Positions 1-7,941 of a stretch of DNA of 64,000 bases are shown here, piece by piece. The stretch lies in the NCBI GenBank assembly GCA_014652975.1, contig BMZV01000003.1, positions 248,001 to 312,000 on the forward strand, written 5' to 3'. Source of the DNA: Kocuria marina. Its GTDB lineage: Bacteria > Actinomycetota > Actinomycetes > Actinomycetales > Micrococcaceae. The number at the start of each line of letters is the position of its first letter. Within the stretch, counting starts at the first letter, position 1. Both the position numbers and the translations under genes were made by a program. The notes under the pieces were generated by a model. It did not search any database. It was not told where the DNA came from and saw nothing but the letters and a program-made list of their open reading frames with translations.

Positions 1-1
1 C

Positions 2-1093
2 GGGGACAAGGTGAGTCGCAAGACAATTCTCATTTGGTCGCTAATGCTCATGGGTATTTCGACGTTCCTAGTGGGCTTCCTGCCAAACTATGCCACCATC
101 GGTATTTGGGCACCTATTCTTCTCGTGACCCTACGTTTTCTTCAGGGACTAGCCGTGGGCGGCGAATGGGGCGGGGCCGTCCTCATGGCCCTTGAACATG
201 CTCCGCAAAACAAACGAGCCTTCTACGCGTCCTGGACACAGTCAGGTGTGCCTGCGGCCCTTGTCCTGTCCTCGACAATTTTCCTGTTCGTGCAGATGAT
301 GGACGAGGCTGCCTTTCACTCCTGGGGCTGGCGCGTTCCGTTCTGGATCTCGGCCGCGCTAATCGTGGTGGGTCTGTTCATTCGTCTGCGCATTACAGAA
401 TCCCCTGAGTTCTTGCAGATGAAAGCCGACAAGCGTGAAGTTCGTATCCCTCTGTTCGAACTTCTTCGAACAGCTTGGTGGCCTCTGATCCTCGGTATCT
501 TTACGCTGGCCTCCCCGAACATCATCTTCTATATTTCCTCGGTCTATCTGCTAAGTTATGGGCCAGGACATGTCGGACTGTCGCGGAATGCCGTGTTTGT
601 GTCCCTGATTGTTGCGTCGACCATTGCGGTTTTCACGATCCCGCTGGTGGCCGTCATCGCGGATCGGATAGGTAAAAAGAAGATCATGCTGACCGGCGCC
701 GTTATGGTTGCGGTCCTTGTTTTTCCCGTCTTCTGGTTGGTGAACACCGGACAACCTTTGGGTGTTCTCGCGGCGATGATTCTGGCGTTGCCGATTGCAC
801 ACGCTACAGCCTATGCCGTTGTCGCCAGCTTCATCCCTGAACTTTTCCAACCGGAGGTACGTTTTACCGGTTCTTCGCTGGCATATCAGATCGGAGGCAT
901 CGTGACCTCGGCGCCGGCTCCCCTAATCGCCGCATCCTTACTTCAGAACACAGGATCGTGGATATCAATCGCACTTTATGTCTCCATCGCGGCACTTGTG
1001 GGGTTCGTGGCAATCGCATTGAGCAGAAAGCATCAGGAGCCGAGCCCTCAGATATCTACCGACTCATCCATTAAAAGTAGCGGCGGACGCTAG
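2..1093 (+). CDS. MFS transporter, metabolite:H+ symporter type (5'-partial)
   Basis: Major facilitator transporter of the metabolite:H+ symporter (MHS, ProP/ShiA-like) kind, a cytoplasmic-membrane importer of organic acids, polyols or osmolytes. The reading frame is open to the window edge and begins inside the family's loop 2-3 signature, seen as GDKVSRK, so roughly the first 80-100 residues lie upstream. The GTG at 11 is therefore an internal codon. A run of hydrophobic segments follows, with a second loop motif DRIGKKK near base 665. Sampled lines give about 48% GC, well below the core genes, and it carries a TTA leucine codon at 938-940, rare in this genome. It sits 45-80 bp before a dehydrogenase gene on the same strand, so the pair probably imports and oxidises one substrate. 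The substrate is not identifiable. Confidence 0.85.
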   Translation, partial: GDKVSRKTILIWSLMLMGISTFLVGFLPNYATIGIWAPILLVTLRFLQGLAVGGEWGGAVLMALEHAPQNKRAFYASWTQSGVPAALVLSSTIFLFVQMMDEAAFHSWGWRVPFWISAALIVVGLFIRLRITESPEFLQMKADKREVRIPLFELLRTAWWPLILGIFTLASPNIIFYISSVYLLSYGPGHVGLSRNAVFVSLIVASTIAVFTIPLVAVIADRIGKKKIMLTGAVMVAVLVFPVFWLVNTGQPLGVLAAMILALPIAHATAYAVVASFIPELFQPEVRFTGSSLAYQIGGIVTSAPAPLIAASLLQNTGSWISIALYVSIAALVGFVAIALSRKHQEPSPQISTDSSIKSSGGR

Positions 1094-1174
1094 CAGTATC
1101 TACACTTACAAATTCCAGCATCATACAAAGCCCTCCACATGACTCCTGCCTGCCCATTAGGACAGATCAGATCC

Positions 1175-2314
1175 ATGCCTAATCGTAAGGAAAATCCTTT
1201 GCCCAAAGTTGCTGTTCTTGAAGAAATCAACGGACCCCTCACCTTGCAGGACTTTCCGGAACCCCGTCCCTCTCCTGGAGGCGCCATCGTCGAGGTGGCC
1301 CTAGGAGGAATCTGCGGAACGGACGTCCATCTGCGAACGGGACACCTGAACGTCCCGTTGCCCCTGGCGATGGGGCATGAAGCCGTGGGCTGGATTCGTA
1401 AGCTAGGCGATGACCTCACAACAGACGTTGAAGGACAACCCCTTGCGGTAGGCGACCGGGTTGCATGGGCGAATAATATCCCCTGTGGCTCCTGTCATGA
1501 GTGTCTAGTACTGAAGGAACCTACTCTGTGCTTGAACCGGAAGATCTATGGCATCAATCGTCGCGCATCAGACGCCCCTCACCTGCAGGGCGGCTGGGCC
1601 GAAATGATGGCGCTGGAGGCCGGGACAACGATCATCAAGATCCCGGAATCGGTAAGTTTCGAGGAGGTCATCACCTTGGGGTGCGCCGGCCCAACGGCAA
1701 TCCATGGAGTGGTCGAGAACCTGAGGATTGAACCGGGGTCTGTCGTGGCCGTTCAGGGCGCTGGACCCGTTGGTTTGGCATCAGCCATGTATGCCAAAGC
1801 TATGGGTGCTGCACTCGTCGTGATACTCGGCGGGCCCACCTCTCGCATTGAGATGGCGCTACAAATAGCGGCTGCAGATGCGGGTGTTGATATGGATGCC
1901 TACCCGACGGCTTCGGAACGTTTGGACGCGTTCCTAAAGCTCACCCCAAATGGCAGAGGGGCCGATGTGGTCATCGAGTGTGCCGGTGTTCCGTCAGCTG
2001 TGGCCGAGTCCATCGACCTGGCACGTCCGAATGGGCAGCTATTGGTGCTGGGCCAATACACAGACCATGGGGCTACGCCCATTAACCCGCATTTGATCAC
2101 CAGAAAGCAGCTAAAGATGTTCGGATCATGGGGGTTTGCTCCGGCCCATTACGTTAAGTACATTAAGTCGCTTCCCCTCCTTGCTAAGAACCACGATTTG
2201 GCCTCTATTCTCTCCGTTTACCCCCTGCACGACGTCAACGACGCTCTTGCCGACGTGGCTTCCGGATCAGTCACAAAGGCTGCACTTAGACCGGACTCCA
2301 AAAATAAAGCTTGA
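1175..2314 (+). CDS. Zinc-dependent alcohol/polyol dehydrogenase
   Basis: Medium-chain dehydrogenase/reductase of about 380 residues, the usual length, oxidising an alcohol or polyol with NAD(P). Catalytic zinc ligands are Cys47 in GGICGTD and His68-Glu69 in GHE. The structural zinc lobe is CGSCHEC (Cys104, 107, 110) plus Cys119. The Rossmann motif GAGPVGL follows. ATG 1175 is chosen over ATG 1139, which has no ribosome site. A TTG at 1199 preceded by AAGGA is an equally good start and would give a protein beginning MPKVAVLEE. It lies directly downstream of the MHS transporter and shares its lower GC. The nearby xylulokinase remnant makes a pentose or polyol pathway plausible, but that is inference. 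Confidence 0.85.
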   Translation: MPNRKENPLPKVAVLEEINGPLTLQDFPEPRPSPGGAIVEVALGGICGTDVHLRTGHLNVPLPLAMGHEAVGWIRKLGDDLTTDVEGQPLAVGDRVAWANNIPCGSCHECLVLKEPTLCLNRKIYGINRRASDAPHLQGGWAEMMALEAGTTIIKIPESVSFEEVITLGCAGPTAIHGVVENLRIEPGSVVAVQGAGPVGLASAMYAKAMGAALVVILGGPTSRIEMALQIAAADAGVDMDAYPTASERLDAFLKLTPNGRGADVVIECAGVPSAVAESIDLARPNGQLLVLGQYTDHGATPINPHLITRKQLKMFGSWGFAPAHYVKYIKSLPLLAKNHDLASILSVYPLHDVNDALADVASGSVTKAALRPDSKNKA

Positions 2315-2320
2315 AATTGG

Positions 2321-2614
2321 ATGTACGGGTGCACGACAGGGGCGCTCAGTTCGTCCGGTCTCGGAGACTCCGACGGTGTCGGCTTCTACGGGATGCTCAC
2401 CGTTGTGGATGGCCGGCCGCTGTGCCACATGTGCGGTCGCACGCACCAGAACCTCGGACCGCACCAGGCACGCGCCGCCTACCGATCCCGGCACGGACTG
2501 AGCCGCTCCCTGGCTCTGGTCGGGCCCGAGGTGACGGTCAAGCTCATAGCAGCCGCCCCCCAGCCCGAGCGGATCGCGTACCTGGCGAGTGTGCGGGTGA
2601 CCAGCGAGTCGTGA
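2321..2614 (+). CDS. MucR/Ros-like zinc-finger protein remnant
   Basis: A 97-residue reading frame whose middle reads LCHMCGRTHQNLGPHQ and then YRSRHGLSRSL. This resembles the actinobacterial MucR/Ros-type module (C-x2-C, LG-x-H, then YR-x2-HGL). The few residues that normally lie between the two parts, including the last zinc-binding histidine region, appear to be missing, so an internal deletion is likely. It starts 7 bp after the dehydrogenase stop. It sits in a stretch of broken genes and is probably not functional. The family assignment rests on pattern memory only. Confidence 0.4.
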   Translation: MYGCTTGALSSSGLGDSDGVGFYGMLTVVDGRPLCHMCGRTHQNLGPHQARAAYRSRHGLSRSLALVGPEVTVKLIAAAPQPERIAYLASVRVTSES

Positions 2615-2649
2615 CAACGTCCGAGCGTACCCTCGGACACGGGCACAAA

Positions 2650-3000
2650 CGGGCGGCTCCTGTCGAGCTGCTCCAACCACCCCGGGCGGGCTCGACCGTG
2701 CGCGTGCTGGCGGCGGCGTCCCCGATGTGGTGCAGGTGCTCGGGCAGATCCGGTCGGGCTGGCTCCAGCTCGGGCATCCCCTGGCACAGCACCAGCTGCC
2801 GGGCGAGGGCCGGGTCCTTGCCCAGCTCGGAGGTCGCCGGTAGCCCGACGTACCTCGTTGTGCAGCCGTCGTATCGCGCGGTTGACTGTGAGGTCCATCA
2901 GGGCGCGCAGGGCCGCGTCCCGTCCGATCCGTCCCTTTCTCTCGGTGAGGGGAGGCCCGGAAGAGGAATCTGCCGGCTGGACAAACCCAGGAGCGAGAGG
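2650..3000 (-). pseudogene. Unidentified frameshifted coding remnant
   Basis: On the minus strand two neighbouring frames look coding in sequence. One reads RDAALRALMDLTVNRAIRRL in the 2890-2930 area, and the other continues with GLPATSELGKDPALARQLV and EPARPDLPEHLHHIG towards 2720. Joining them needs one frameshift. No family is recognised, no ribosome site is visible, and other frames across the same bases are also open, as expected at this GC. Treat as a possible remnant only. Confidence 0.2.
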
Positions 3001-3179
3001 GAGAAGGCCACTCATGGCAGCCCGGTGAGCTCGTGGCCCAGCATCGGACCTAAGCACGCCATCTCGGCCACCACGGCCCCGAAGGGTTCACTACGGTGGG
3101 CGTCGAGGATTTCGGACACCTGGCCGGGACGGTGCCGAAGATGATTTCCAGGAAACTGCTAAAGATAGCTGCAGGGTCG

Positions 3180-3601
3180 TCACTGGATGTCATGGCGGGG
3201 AACGAAACCTCGGGGTGTGTCGTCCCAGTCGGTCGCGGCGGTGAACGGCAGGAACCGGCACCCGGTGTCCTCCTGCGCCATGCGGTACTTCCCCCCGTTT
3301 CCTTCTTCGTAGGAGATGTGGGTGTGCAGGCCGGAAGGCCCCGGCATGATTGCTGCCCCCAGTCCTTGGTGACTGCAGACGGTGATCTCACCGGGGCTTG
3401 AAGGTGCCAGAGACATCGCTAATTGGGGCCGGGCAGAAGTAGTAGGCAAGGCCGTTCGTAACGTGGATGTCGAGCTCTGACACCGCTGCCAGACCAGCAT
3501 GTTGAAACCCGTGTTCAACGCTGGAGAAATGCCCATGATCAGCAATCGCCGAAAGGTCGATGTCTTCCTCGGCGTTGGTGTACGCAAGAGCGAATACCGC
3601 G
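3180..3601 (-). pseudogene. Unidentified gene fragment cut by the IS982 element
   Basis: Minus-strand coding-like sequence runs from the exact left end of the IS982 element at 3601 down to a TGA at 3388-3390, including the stretches FALAYTNAEEDIDLSAIADH and NGLAYYFCPAP. A second frame, from an ATG at 3345-3347 to a stop at 3180, reads LHTHISYEEGNGGKYRMAQE and FLPFTAATDWDD. The abrupt beginning at the element boundary says the gene was interrupted there. Its upstream part is not on the other side of the element, where xylB sequence lies instead. No family is recognised. Confidence 0.4.
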
Positions 3602-4609
3602 CCCTAGATGAGTGAGTCCTATTAGCGTTTGACCGCGTGGAGGCTGTTAATCGGAAGCGGAGGGGGCTAAACCCTGCTTGTGAAGACAGATCTGAACATC
3701 CTCCTAAGCGCACCTCACGTGCATCTTGGGGATCGGGTCATGCCCAGGTTCGACTTTTCTCGTGATCGGCCTCCGGACCGTAAGTACGCCTTGAACGATG
3801 TCGAACGGCTGTGCCTGTACGTGGCGCAGCACCTGTTCGGCATCGCCTCGGACCGCAAAGGGATCCGCTACGCTCGCAGGGACGTGACCGGGATGTTCCC
3901 GAACCTGCCCCCAGCAATCGGGATGGGGTAAACGTGTGCGCCAAGCACTGTGGCTGATCTTCGCAGTGATCAGCGAGCTGGCTCGCGATACCCCGACCTG
4001 GGGCGAGGCCAAGAAACTGATCGACTCGACACCGCTGCCCTGTGGAAAGTCTCGAGAGACGGTGAAACGATCCGACCGTGCCGGGCAAGGCGGCTATGGC
4101 TACTGCGCCTCCCACTCTCGATTCTTCGAGGGATTCCGGTTCTACCTGACCTGCACGCCCAAGGAAATGCCTATCATCTGGGGGCTGGCACATCCGAAAA
4201 TCGGAGAGCGAGAAGCCGCCGAAGCCATGCTCCGCCACGACCGGCATCTTCTCCAGCTCGGTCAAGTGATTATGGGCGACAAGGGCTTCGCCGGACGCGA
4301 GCTCGAAAGTTTCATCACTGATGAACTCGGCGCGCAACTGATCCGCCCTGGCCGCCAAGACGAGAAGCCGCGCTTTGGCAAACTCGGCGGTATCCGACGG
4401 TGAGTCGAGTCCGCATTCAACACACTGAAGGGCCAACTCATCCTGGAAGAACACGGCGGCAGAACCATCCCCGGCGTCTACTCCCGCGTCGCCGCGAGGC
4501 TCCCCACCCGCGCCGCCGGAATCTGGCACAACTGGCTCATCGGCACACCAAACAAGCGTTCCCTCATCGCCTACGACCACTAAGCCTAAACAAACTCACT
4601 CATCTAGGG
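3602..4609 (+). mobile_element. IS982-family insertion sequence, complete ends, dead transposase
   Basis: A 1008-bp element bounded by a perfect 16-bp inverted repeat: CCCTAGATGAGTGAGT at 3602-3617 and its complement ACTCACTCATCTAGGG at 4594-4609. The length fits IS982 family elements. The single transposase gene inside has two lesions. The bases outside the ends (TACCGCG on the left, GTCGCCC on the right) do not match, so there is no target duplication. The left flank is an unidentified minus-strand gene and the right flank is xylB. This implies recombination or deletion involving the element after insertion. Confidence 0.8.
3680..4583 (+). pseudogene. IS982-family transposase, one frameshift and one nonsense codon
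   Basis: DDE transposase of about 300 residues. The N-terminal part (from GTG 3680) runs to a TAA at 3929-3931 beside a GGGG run. The protein continues in the next frame as GKRVRQALWLIFAVI, so a one-base indel separates the halves. Family-typical stretches are LIDSTPLPCGKS (first Asp), YGYCASHSRFFEGFRFYL, MGDKGFAGRELE (second Asp) and VESAFNTLKGQL (Glu). A TGA at 4401-4403 stands where the family has Trp just before the Glu motif. The same frame then reads on to the conserved end IWHNWLIGTPNKRSLIAYDH and TAA at 4581-4583. It cannot make a working transposase without recoding. Confidence 0.85.
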
Positions 4610-4837
4610 GTCGCCCGGCAGCTCAGGGACCGCCGGGTTCGCGGACGCGACCGGGCGGCGCCTGCCGCTGCTGTGCACCATCAACGCTACACGCGTCATG
4701 ACCACCGCCGCGGACCTGCTGGGGTGGATCTCGTGGAGTTCACCCCTCTGGCGCAGTCCGGCCCGTCGGACGCGGGAGGGCTCACCTTCCTGCGCTACCT
4801 CGACGGCGAGCGCACGCCCAATCTGCCCACGGCACAG
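4610..4837 (+). pseudogene. xylB: Xylulokinase fragment (central part), frameshifted
   Basis: Remnant of the FGGY-family kinase that phosphorylates D-xylulose. From the IS982 end it reads GFADATGRRLPLLCTINATR, then TTAADLLG in one frame. After a one-base G insertion at the GGGG near 4722-4725 it reads VDLVEFTPLAQSGPSDAGG and LTFLRYLDGERTPNLPTA in the next frame. These are the residues just before and within the second FGGY domain. The first 300 or so residues are absent from the window. It ends where IS3-type sequence begins. The rest of the gene resumes at 5446. Confidence 0.8.
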
Positions 4838-5445
4838 CCACGCATGCGATCCCCGACCGGGTGGAAGGTGCTTTCGACACCGGGGGCCTGAATGCGGTGT
4901 GGATCTCGGACATCACCTACCTGCGCACCGCTGAAGGCTGGCTGTACCTGTACGTGGCCCGGGACGGGTGCTCCCGGCGGGTGCTGGGCTGGGCGATGGA
5001 CACCGTGCAGTCCACCGACCTGGTCGAGCGTGCCGTGCGGATGGCCAACAACCTGCGCGGGAGCGTGCCGGACGGGGTGGTCTTCCACGCCGACAGAGGC
5101 TGTCAGTACACCCCGGCCCAGCTGCACCAGGTGTGCTAGGAACTCCACATGCGCCAGTCGATGGGCCGGACCGGGGTGTGTTGGGACAACGCGATGGCCG
5201 AGTCGTTCTGGTCCACGCTCAAGACCGAGTTCTACGACCGGCGTAGCTGGCCCACCCGGGCCGAGGCCCGTCGTGAGGTGGCTGGCTGGATCGAGATCGT
5301 CTACAACCGCCGCCGGCTGCACTTCGCGCTGGGCTACACCACCCCGGTCGAACACGAGAACGCCCTGCGTGCCACCGGCACGCAGGGCACCGAAGCGCGG
5401 CCCCAAACCGCCTAACACCGCGTCCACGATTTGCGGGGAACCCCA
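4835..5445 (+). mobile_element. IS3-family element, 5'-truncated, transposase C-terminal half only
   Basis: Inserted inside xylB. It carries the catalytic half of an IS3-type OrfB integrase: NAVWISDITYLRT (first Asp), VVFHADRGCQYTPAQLH (second Asp) and DNAMAESFWSTLKTEF (Glu), ending at TAA 5413-5415. An in-frame TAG at 5137-5139 replaces an expected Glu codon. The right terminus matches an IS3-style end: read outward-in from 5445 it is TGGGGTTCCCCGCAAATC, and IS3 ends are TG...CA. OrfA, the N-terminal half of OrfB and the left end are missing. The left junction near 4835 is therefore a deletion point and not a transposon end. Confidence 0.8.
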
Positions 5446-5766
5446 GTGTCCGTGGCGGACTGCCTGGGTATCCTGCGCAGCGTGGACGTGGGGATCCAGC
5501 GCGTCCTGCTGATCGGCGGAGGAGCGAAGTCCGAGGTGCTGTGCAGCGTCTTCCCGGACACCCTCGGCATGCCCGTGACGGTGCTGGAGACCGGCGAGTA
5601 TGTGGCGCTCAGCGCCACCCGCCAGGAGGCGTGGGCCGCGGGCGAGTTCCCGCGGTGGTCACGCACCGCCAGCCGGGAGCTGCGTCCCTCCGACGACGCC
5701 GGTGTGCGCGAGTTCCGCCGCCGCTACGGCCTGGTACGACGGGTCACGGAGGCCGAACTGGCCTGA
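5446..5766 (+). pseudogene. xylB: Xylulokinase fragment (C-terminal part)
   Basis: Starts at the first base after the IS3-type right end and reads VSVADCLGILRSVDVGIQRV, then LLIGGGAKSEVL. This is the FGGY kinase signature around the GGG loop of the ATP-binding domain. It continues through GMPVTVLETGEYVALSATRQ to a TGA at 5764-5766. About 40-45 residues expected between this and the piece ending at 4837 are gone. The locus therefore lost its N-terminus and a central segment as well as gaining an element. Downstream is a convergent Nudix gene. Confidence 0.8.
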
Positions 5767-5883
5767 GCCACCGGTGCCCGACGGTTCCCTGGAGGGGCGG
5801 GTGATCTGCTTCCGCGCCTCCCTCGCCCCGGGTGCACCGCCGGGGCGTCTCACGTGCCCGGTTCTTTCGGCGCGGCCGTGACG

Positions 5884-6351
5884 TCAGCACTCGAAGCCCG
5901 TGCGCCCCGTGAACTCCAGTGCGGCCCGTAGCCGATCGGCCTGGTGCTCCGGCATGGGAGGCAGCTCGTCCACCGGGTACCAGCCCACGGCGAGGGACTC
6001 GTCGTCCGCCACCCGCGCCTCGCCGGAGACGTAACTGCACAGGAACGTGTGGTCCAGGAACTGGCAGCGGTCCCCGTTGGGGAATTCGACGACGTCCCCG
6101 GCCTTGACCCGCACGAGGTCGTCCACGGTGATCTCCACGCCGGTCTCCTCGAGACACTCGCGGCGGGCGGCGACCCCGGGGTCCTCCCCCGGTTCCACGA
6201 TCCCGGTGATCAGACCCCAGTTCCCGTTGTCCGCGCGCCGCCCCAGCAGCACCCGGCCCTCGTGCAGGACCACGGCGGTGCACCCGGGCAACCACAACAG
6301 GTCGTGATCGATCTTGCGGCGCAGGTGGGCGATGAACTCGGGAACGGGCAC
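5884..6351 (-). CDS. Nudix hydrolase
   Basis: A 155-residue Nudix protein that hydrolyses a nucleoside diphosphate linked to another group. The complete Nudix box is GIVEPGEDPGVAARRECLEE followed by TGV (G-x5-E-x7-R-E-U-x-E-E-x-G-U), about residues 54-76. GTG 6349-6351 is chosen because AGGAGGAG lies 6 bp upstream. The open frame extends much further upstream but without a ribosome site. C-terminal residues such as SLAVGWYPVDELPPMPEHQ match the usual end of NUDIX proteins acting on nucleotides or NADH. The substrate cannot be told from sequence. It faces the xylB remnant. Confidence 0.85.
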   Translation of the reverse strand: MPVPEFIAHLRRKIDHDLLWLPGCTAVVLHEGRVLLGRRADNGNWGLITGIVEPGEDPGVAARRECLEETGVEITVDDLVRVKAGDVVEFPNGDRCQFLDHTFLCSYVSGEARVADDESLAVGWYPVDELPPMPEHQADRLRAALEFTGRTGFEC

Positions 6352-6392
6352 GGGTGTCTCCTCCTGGGTGGGTACGACTGCGCGGGCGGCGT

Positions 6393-6932
6393 TCACAGGA
6401 ACGCCACGACACCCAAGCTTCCCACGATCATGAACGGCCCCAGGGGGATGCGACTGCTCGCCCGGGCGCGGCGCAGGATCAGCAGTACGGCGCAGAACAG
6501 CCCGGCCAGCGCGAACGTGGCCGCGAGCGCGAGCACCGTATGGGTCACGGACGAGAATCCCGTGAGCAGCCCCAGGACCCCCGCGAGCCGCACGTCCCCC
6601 ATTCCCATGCCGGCGGGGTTGATCAACCGCAGGGCCAGGAAGAGTCCTTTCATGATGAGCAGACCCCACAGCATCCACCACAGGCGCACGGTGTCGTGGG
6701 CGAGGACGGCGGAGGCGCCCAACAGGAGGGCGGTCACGGGATACAGCGGGCGCACCACCCGCCCCGGCAGGCGGTGGTATCGGATGTCGGTGGCGGCGAG
6801 CCACACTCCTGTGCATGCGAGCACCATGACGGCCAGGGTGCATGCCACCGCGGCCAGCTGTGCGCCGACCGTGGCTTCCTGCAGGTGCGCCCCCACGAAC
6901 CCGCCGATGCCCGTAGTGTCGGGCTGAAGCAT
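6393..6932 (-). CDS. Prepilin peptidase-like protein (A24 family)
   Basis: A 179-residue membrane protein of the A24 aspartyl peptidase family, which cleaves the leader of type IV pilin/Tad pilin precursors at the cytoplasmic face. Catalytic aspartates are Asp49 in ATDIRYHRLP and Asp113 in the GMGMGDVRLAG (GxGD) motif. Five to six hydrophobic segments surround them. The N-terminal methylase domain of the long PilD form is absent, as in TadV/short forms. AGGATGAG lies 6-7 bp before ATG 6932. No pilin or secretion ATPase genes are in the window. Confidence 0.8.
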   Translation of the reverse strand: MLQPDTTGIGGFVGAHLQEATVGAQLAAVACTLAVMVLACTGVWLAATDIRYHRLPGRVVRPLYPVTALLLGASAVLAHDTVRLWWMLWGLLIMKGLFLALRLINPAGMGMGDVRLAGVLGLLTGFSSVTHTVLALAATFALAGLFCAVLLILRRARASSRIPLGPFMIVGSLGVVAFL

Positions 6933-7011
6933 GAACTCATCCTAGGCACCCCGCTGTGGTGCGGGCCATGAACGGCGGCCCATGTGGAGCACGGGTTCGT
7001 AGACTGGGCCC

Positions 7012-7782
7012 ATGATCGCTCCCTGGCAGAACAGGCCCGCCCGATCGACCCTGTCCCAGGAGTCCTTCGCCGCGCTGTGCCGGTCCTCCCCGTGGCGCTG
7101 GGACACGGTGCGGTTCACGCTGTACTGGGTGAGCGAGGATCCGGACACCGCCGCCCACCCCGTGCGCGTGTGGCTGCGCCGGCCCTCCGATGTGCGCGTG
7201 GAGACACTGCAGGGCGACGTGCTGTACGCGAGTACGTCCCTCGAACGCTCCCGGGACGACTTCTACGTCACGGACACGTCCCGCTCCTGGTTGCTGCCTC
7301 CCGCGCTCGTCTCACCGGTCTACGACGACGACGGCCTCGTGCTCCGCCGCCCCGAGGCCGCCTACGGGGACCCGATCTTCGGGGGCGGGCGCTGGCAGGC
7401 GATCCTGGACCCCGTGGAATGCGTGGGCCCCGCGCCCACCCCGCCCTACCTCCCGGAGCAGCGCCCCTCGCAGTTGTCCTCCGTGGTGGCCGGGGCCTTC
7501 GCCAAACGCCGGGTGTGGTGCGCGACCGTGGAGCCCACCGTGCGCTACCGGCCCATGACCGCGAACCACCCGCTCGCCCCGGGTCCCACGCGGATCGCGG
7601 TGGACACAGCGACCGGCGTCTGTGTCTACTCCCACGTGCTGCGCGGACCGTACGCGGGTCAGGGCCACCGGCTCGTGATCGAGGCGGTGGACGAATACCA
7701 ACTGGACGACCTGTTCACGCAGCAGGACTTCAACCTCACGGACGTCTCCCGTCACGTGCCGTGGCCCGTGCTCCCGGCCTGA
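7012..7782 (+). CDS. Conserved-looking hypothetical protein
   Basis: A 256-residue soluble protein with no recognised family, no signal peptide and no membrane segment. It is rich in Trp, Arg and Asp (for example SSPWRWDTVRFTLYWVSEDP) and has beta-type stretches such as TRIAVDTATGVCVYSHVLRG. The start ATG 7012 has no Shine-Dalgarno site. A TAGACT hexamer at 7000-7005 ends 6 bp before it, so a leaderless transcript is likely. It converges on the PhoH gene, with a GACGACGC-type hairpin between. Confidence 0.7.
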   Translation: MIAPWQNRPARSTLSQESFAALCRSSPWRWDTVRFTLYWVSEDPDTAAHPVRVWLRRPSDVRVETLQGDVLYASTSLERSRDDFYVTDTSRSWLLPPALVSPVYDDDGLVLRRPEAAYGDPIFGGGRWQAILDPVECVGPAPTPPYLPEQRPSQLSSVVAGAFAKRRVWCATVEPTVRYRPMTANHPLAPGPTRIAVDTATGVCVYSHVLRGPYAGQGHRLVIEAVDEYQLDDLFTQQDFNLTDVSRHVPWPVLPA

Positions 7783-7907
7783 GCCGCCGCCCGTGATCCG
7801 CACCGGGCGGATTCCCCAGGGGCCGCGTTTCTCGGGTGTCCAGGGCGCGCAGCCCGTTCGGACCTGACGACGACGCCGCGGGCTCGGGACGACCAGGCCG
7901 GGCGGGG

Positions 7908-7938
7908 GACGACGCCGCCCTCCCGGCCCGGCGTCGTC
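7908..7938. terminator. Inverted repeat with GACGACGCCG stem between convergent genes
   Basis: A perfect 10-bp stem, GACGACGCCG (7908-7917) and CGGCGTCGTC (7929-7938), with an 11-base loop, between the convergent stop codons at 7782 and 7942. A further solitary arm GACGACGACGCCGCGG precedes it near 7866-7882. There is no T-run on either strand, so it would act as a U-less bidirectional terminator if it terminates. It belongs to the recurring GACGACGC family listed in the findings. Confidence 0.6.
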
Positions 7939-7941
7939 GGG

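Noticed and set aside
3096..3401. A 101-codon plus-strand frame beginning MGVEDFGHLAG
   Set aside because: The minus strand across the same bases has more protein-like composition and continues to the IS boundary, so the plus frame is probably a shadow.
6352..6843. Upstream extension of the Nudix frame
   Set aside because: It lies over the prepilin peptidase gene in another frame, and AGGAGGAG precedes GTG 6351.
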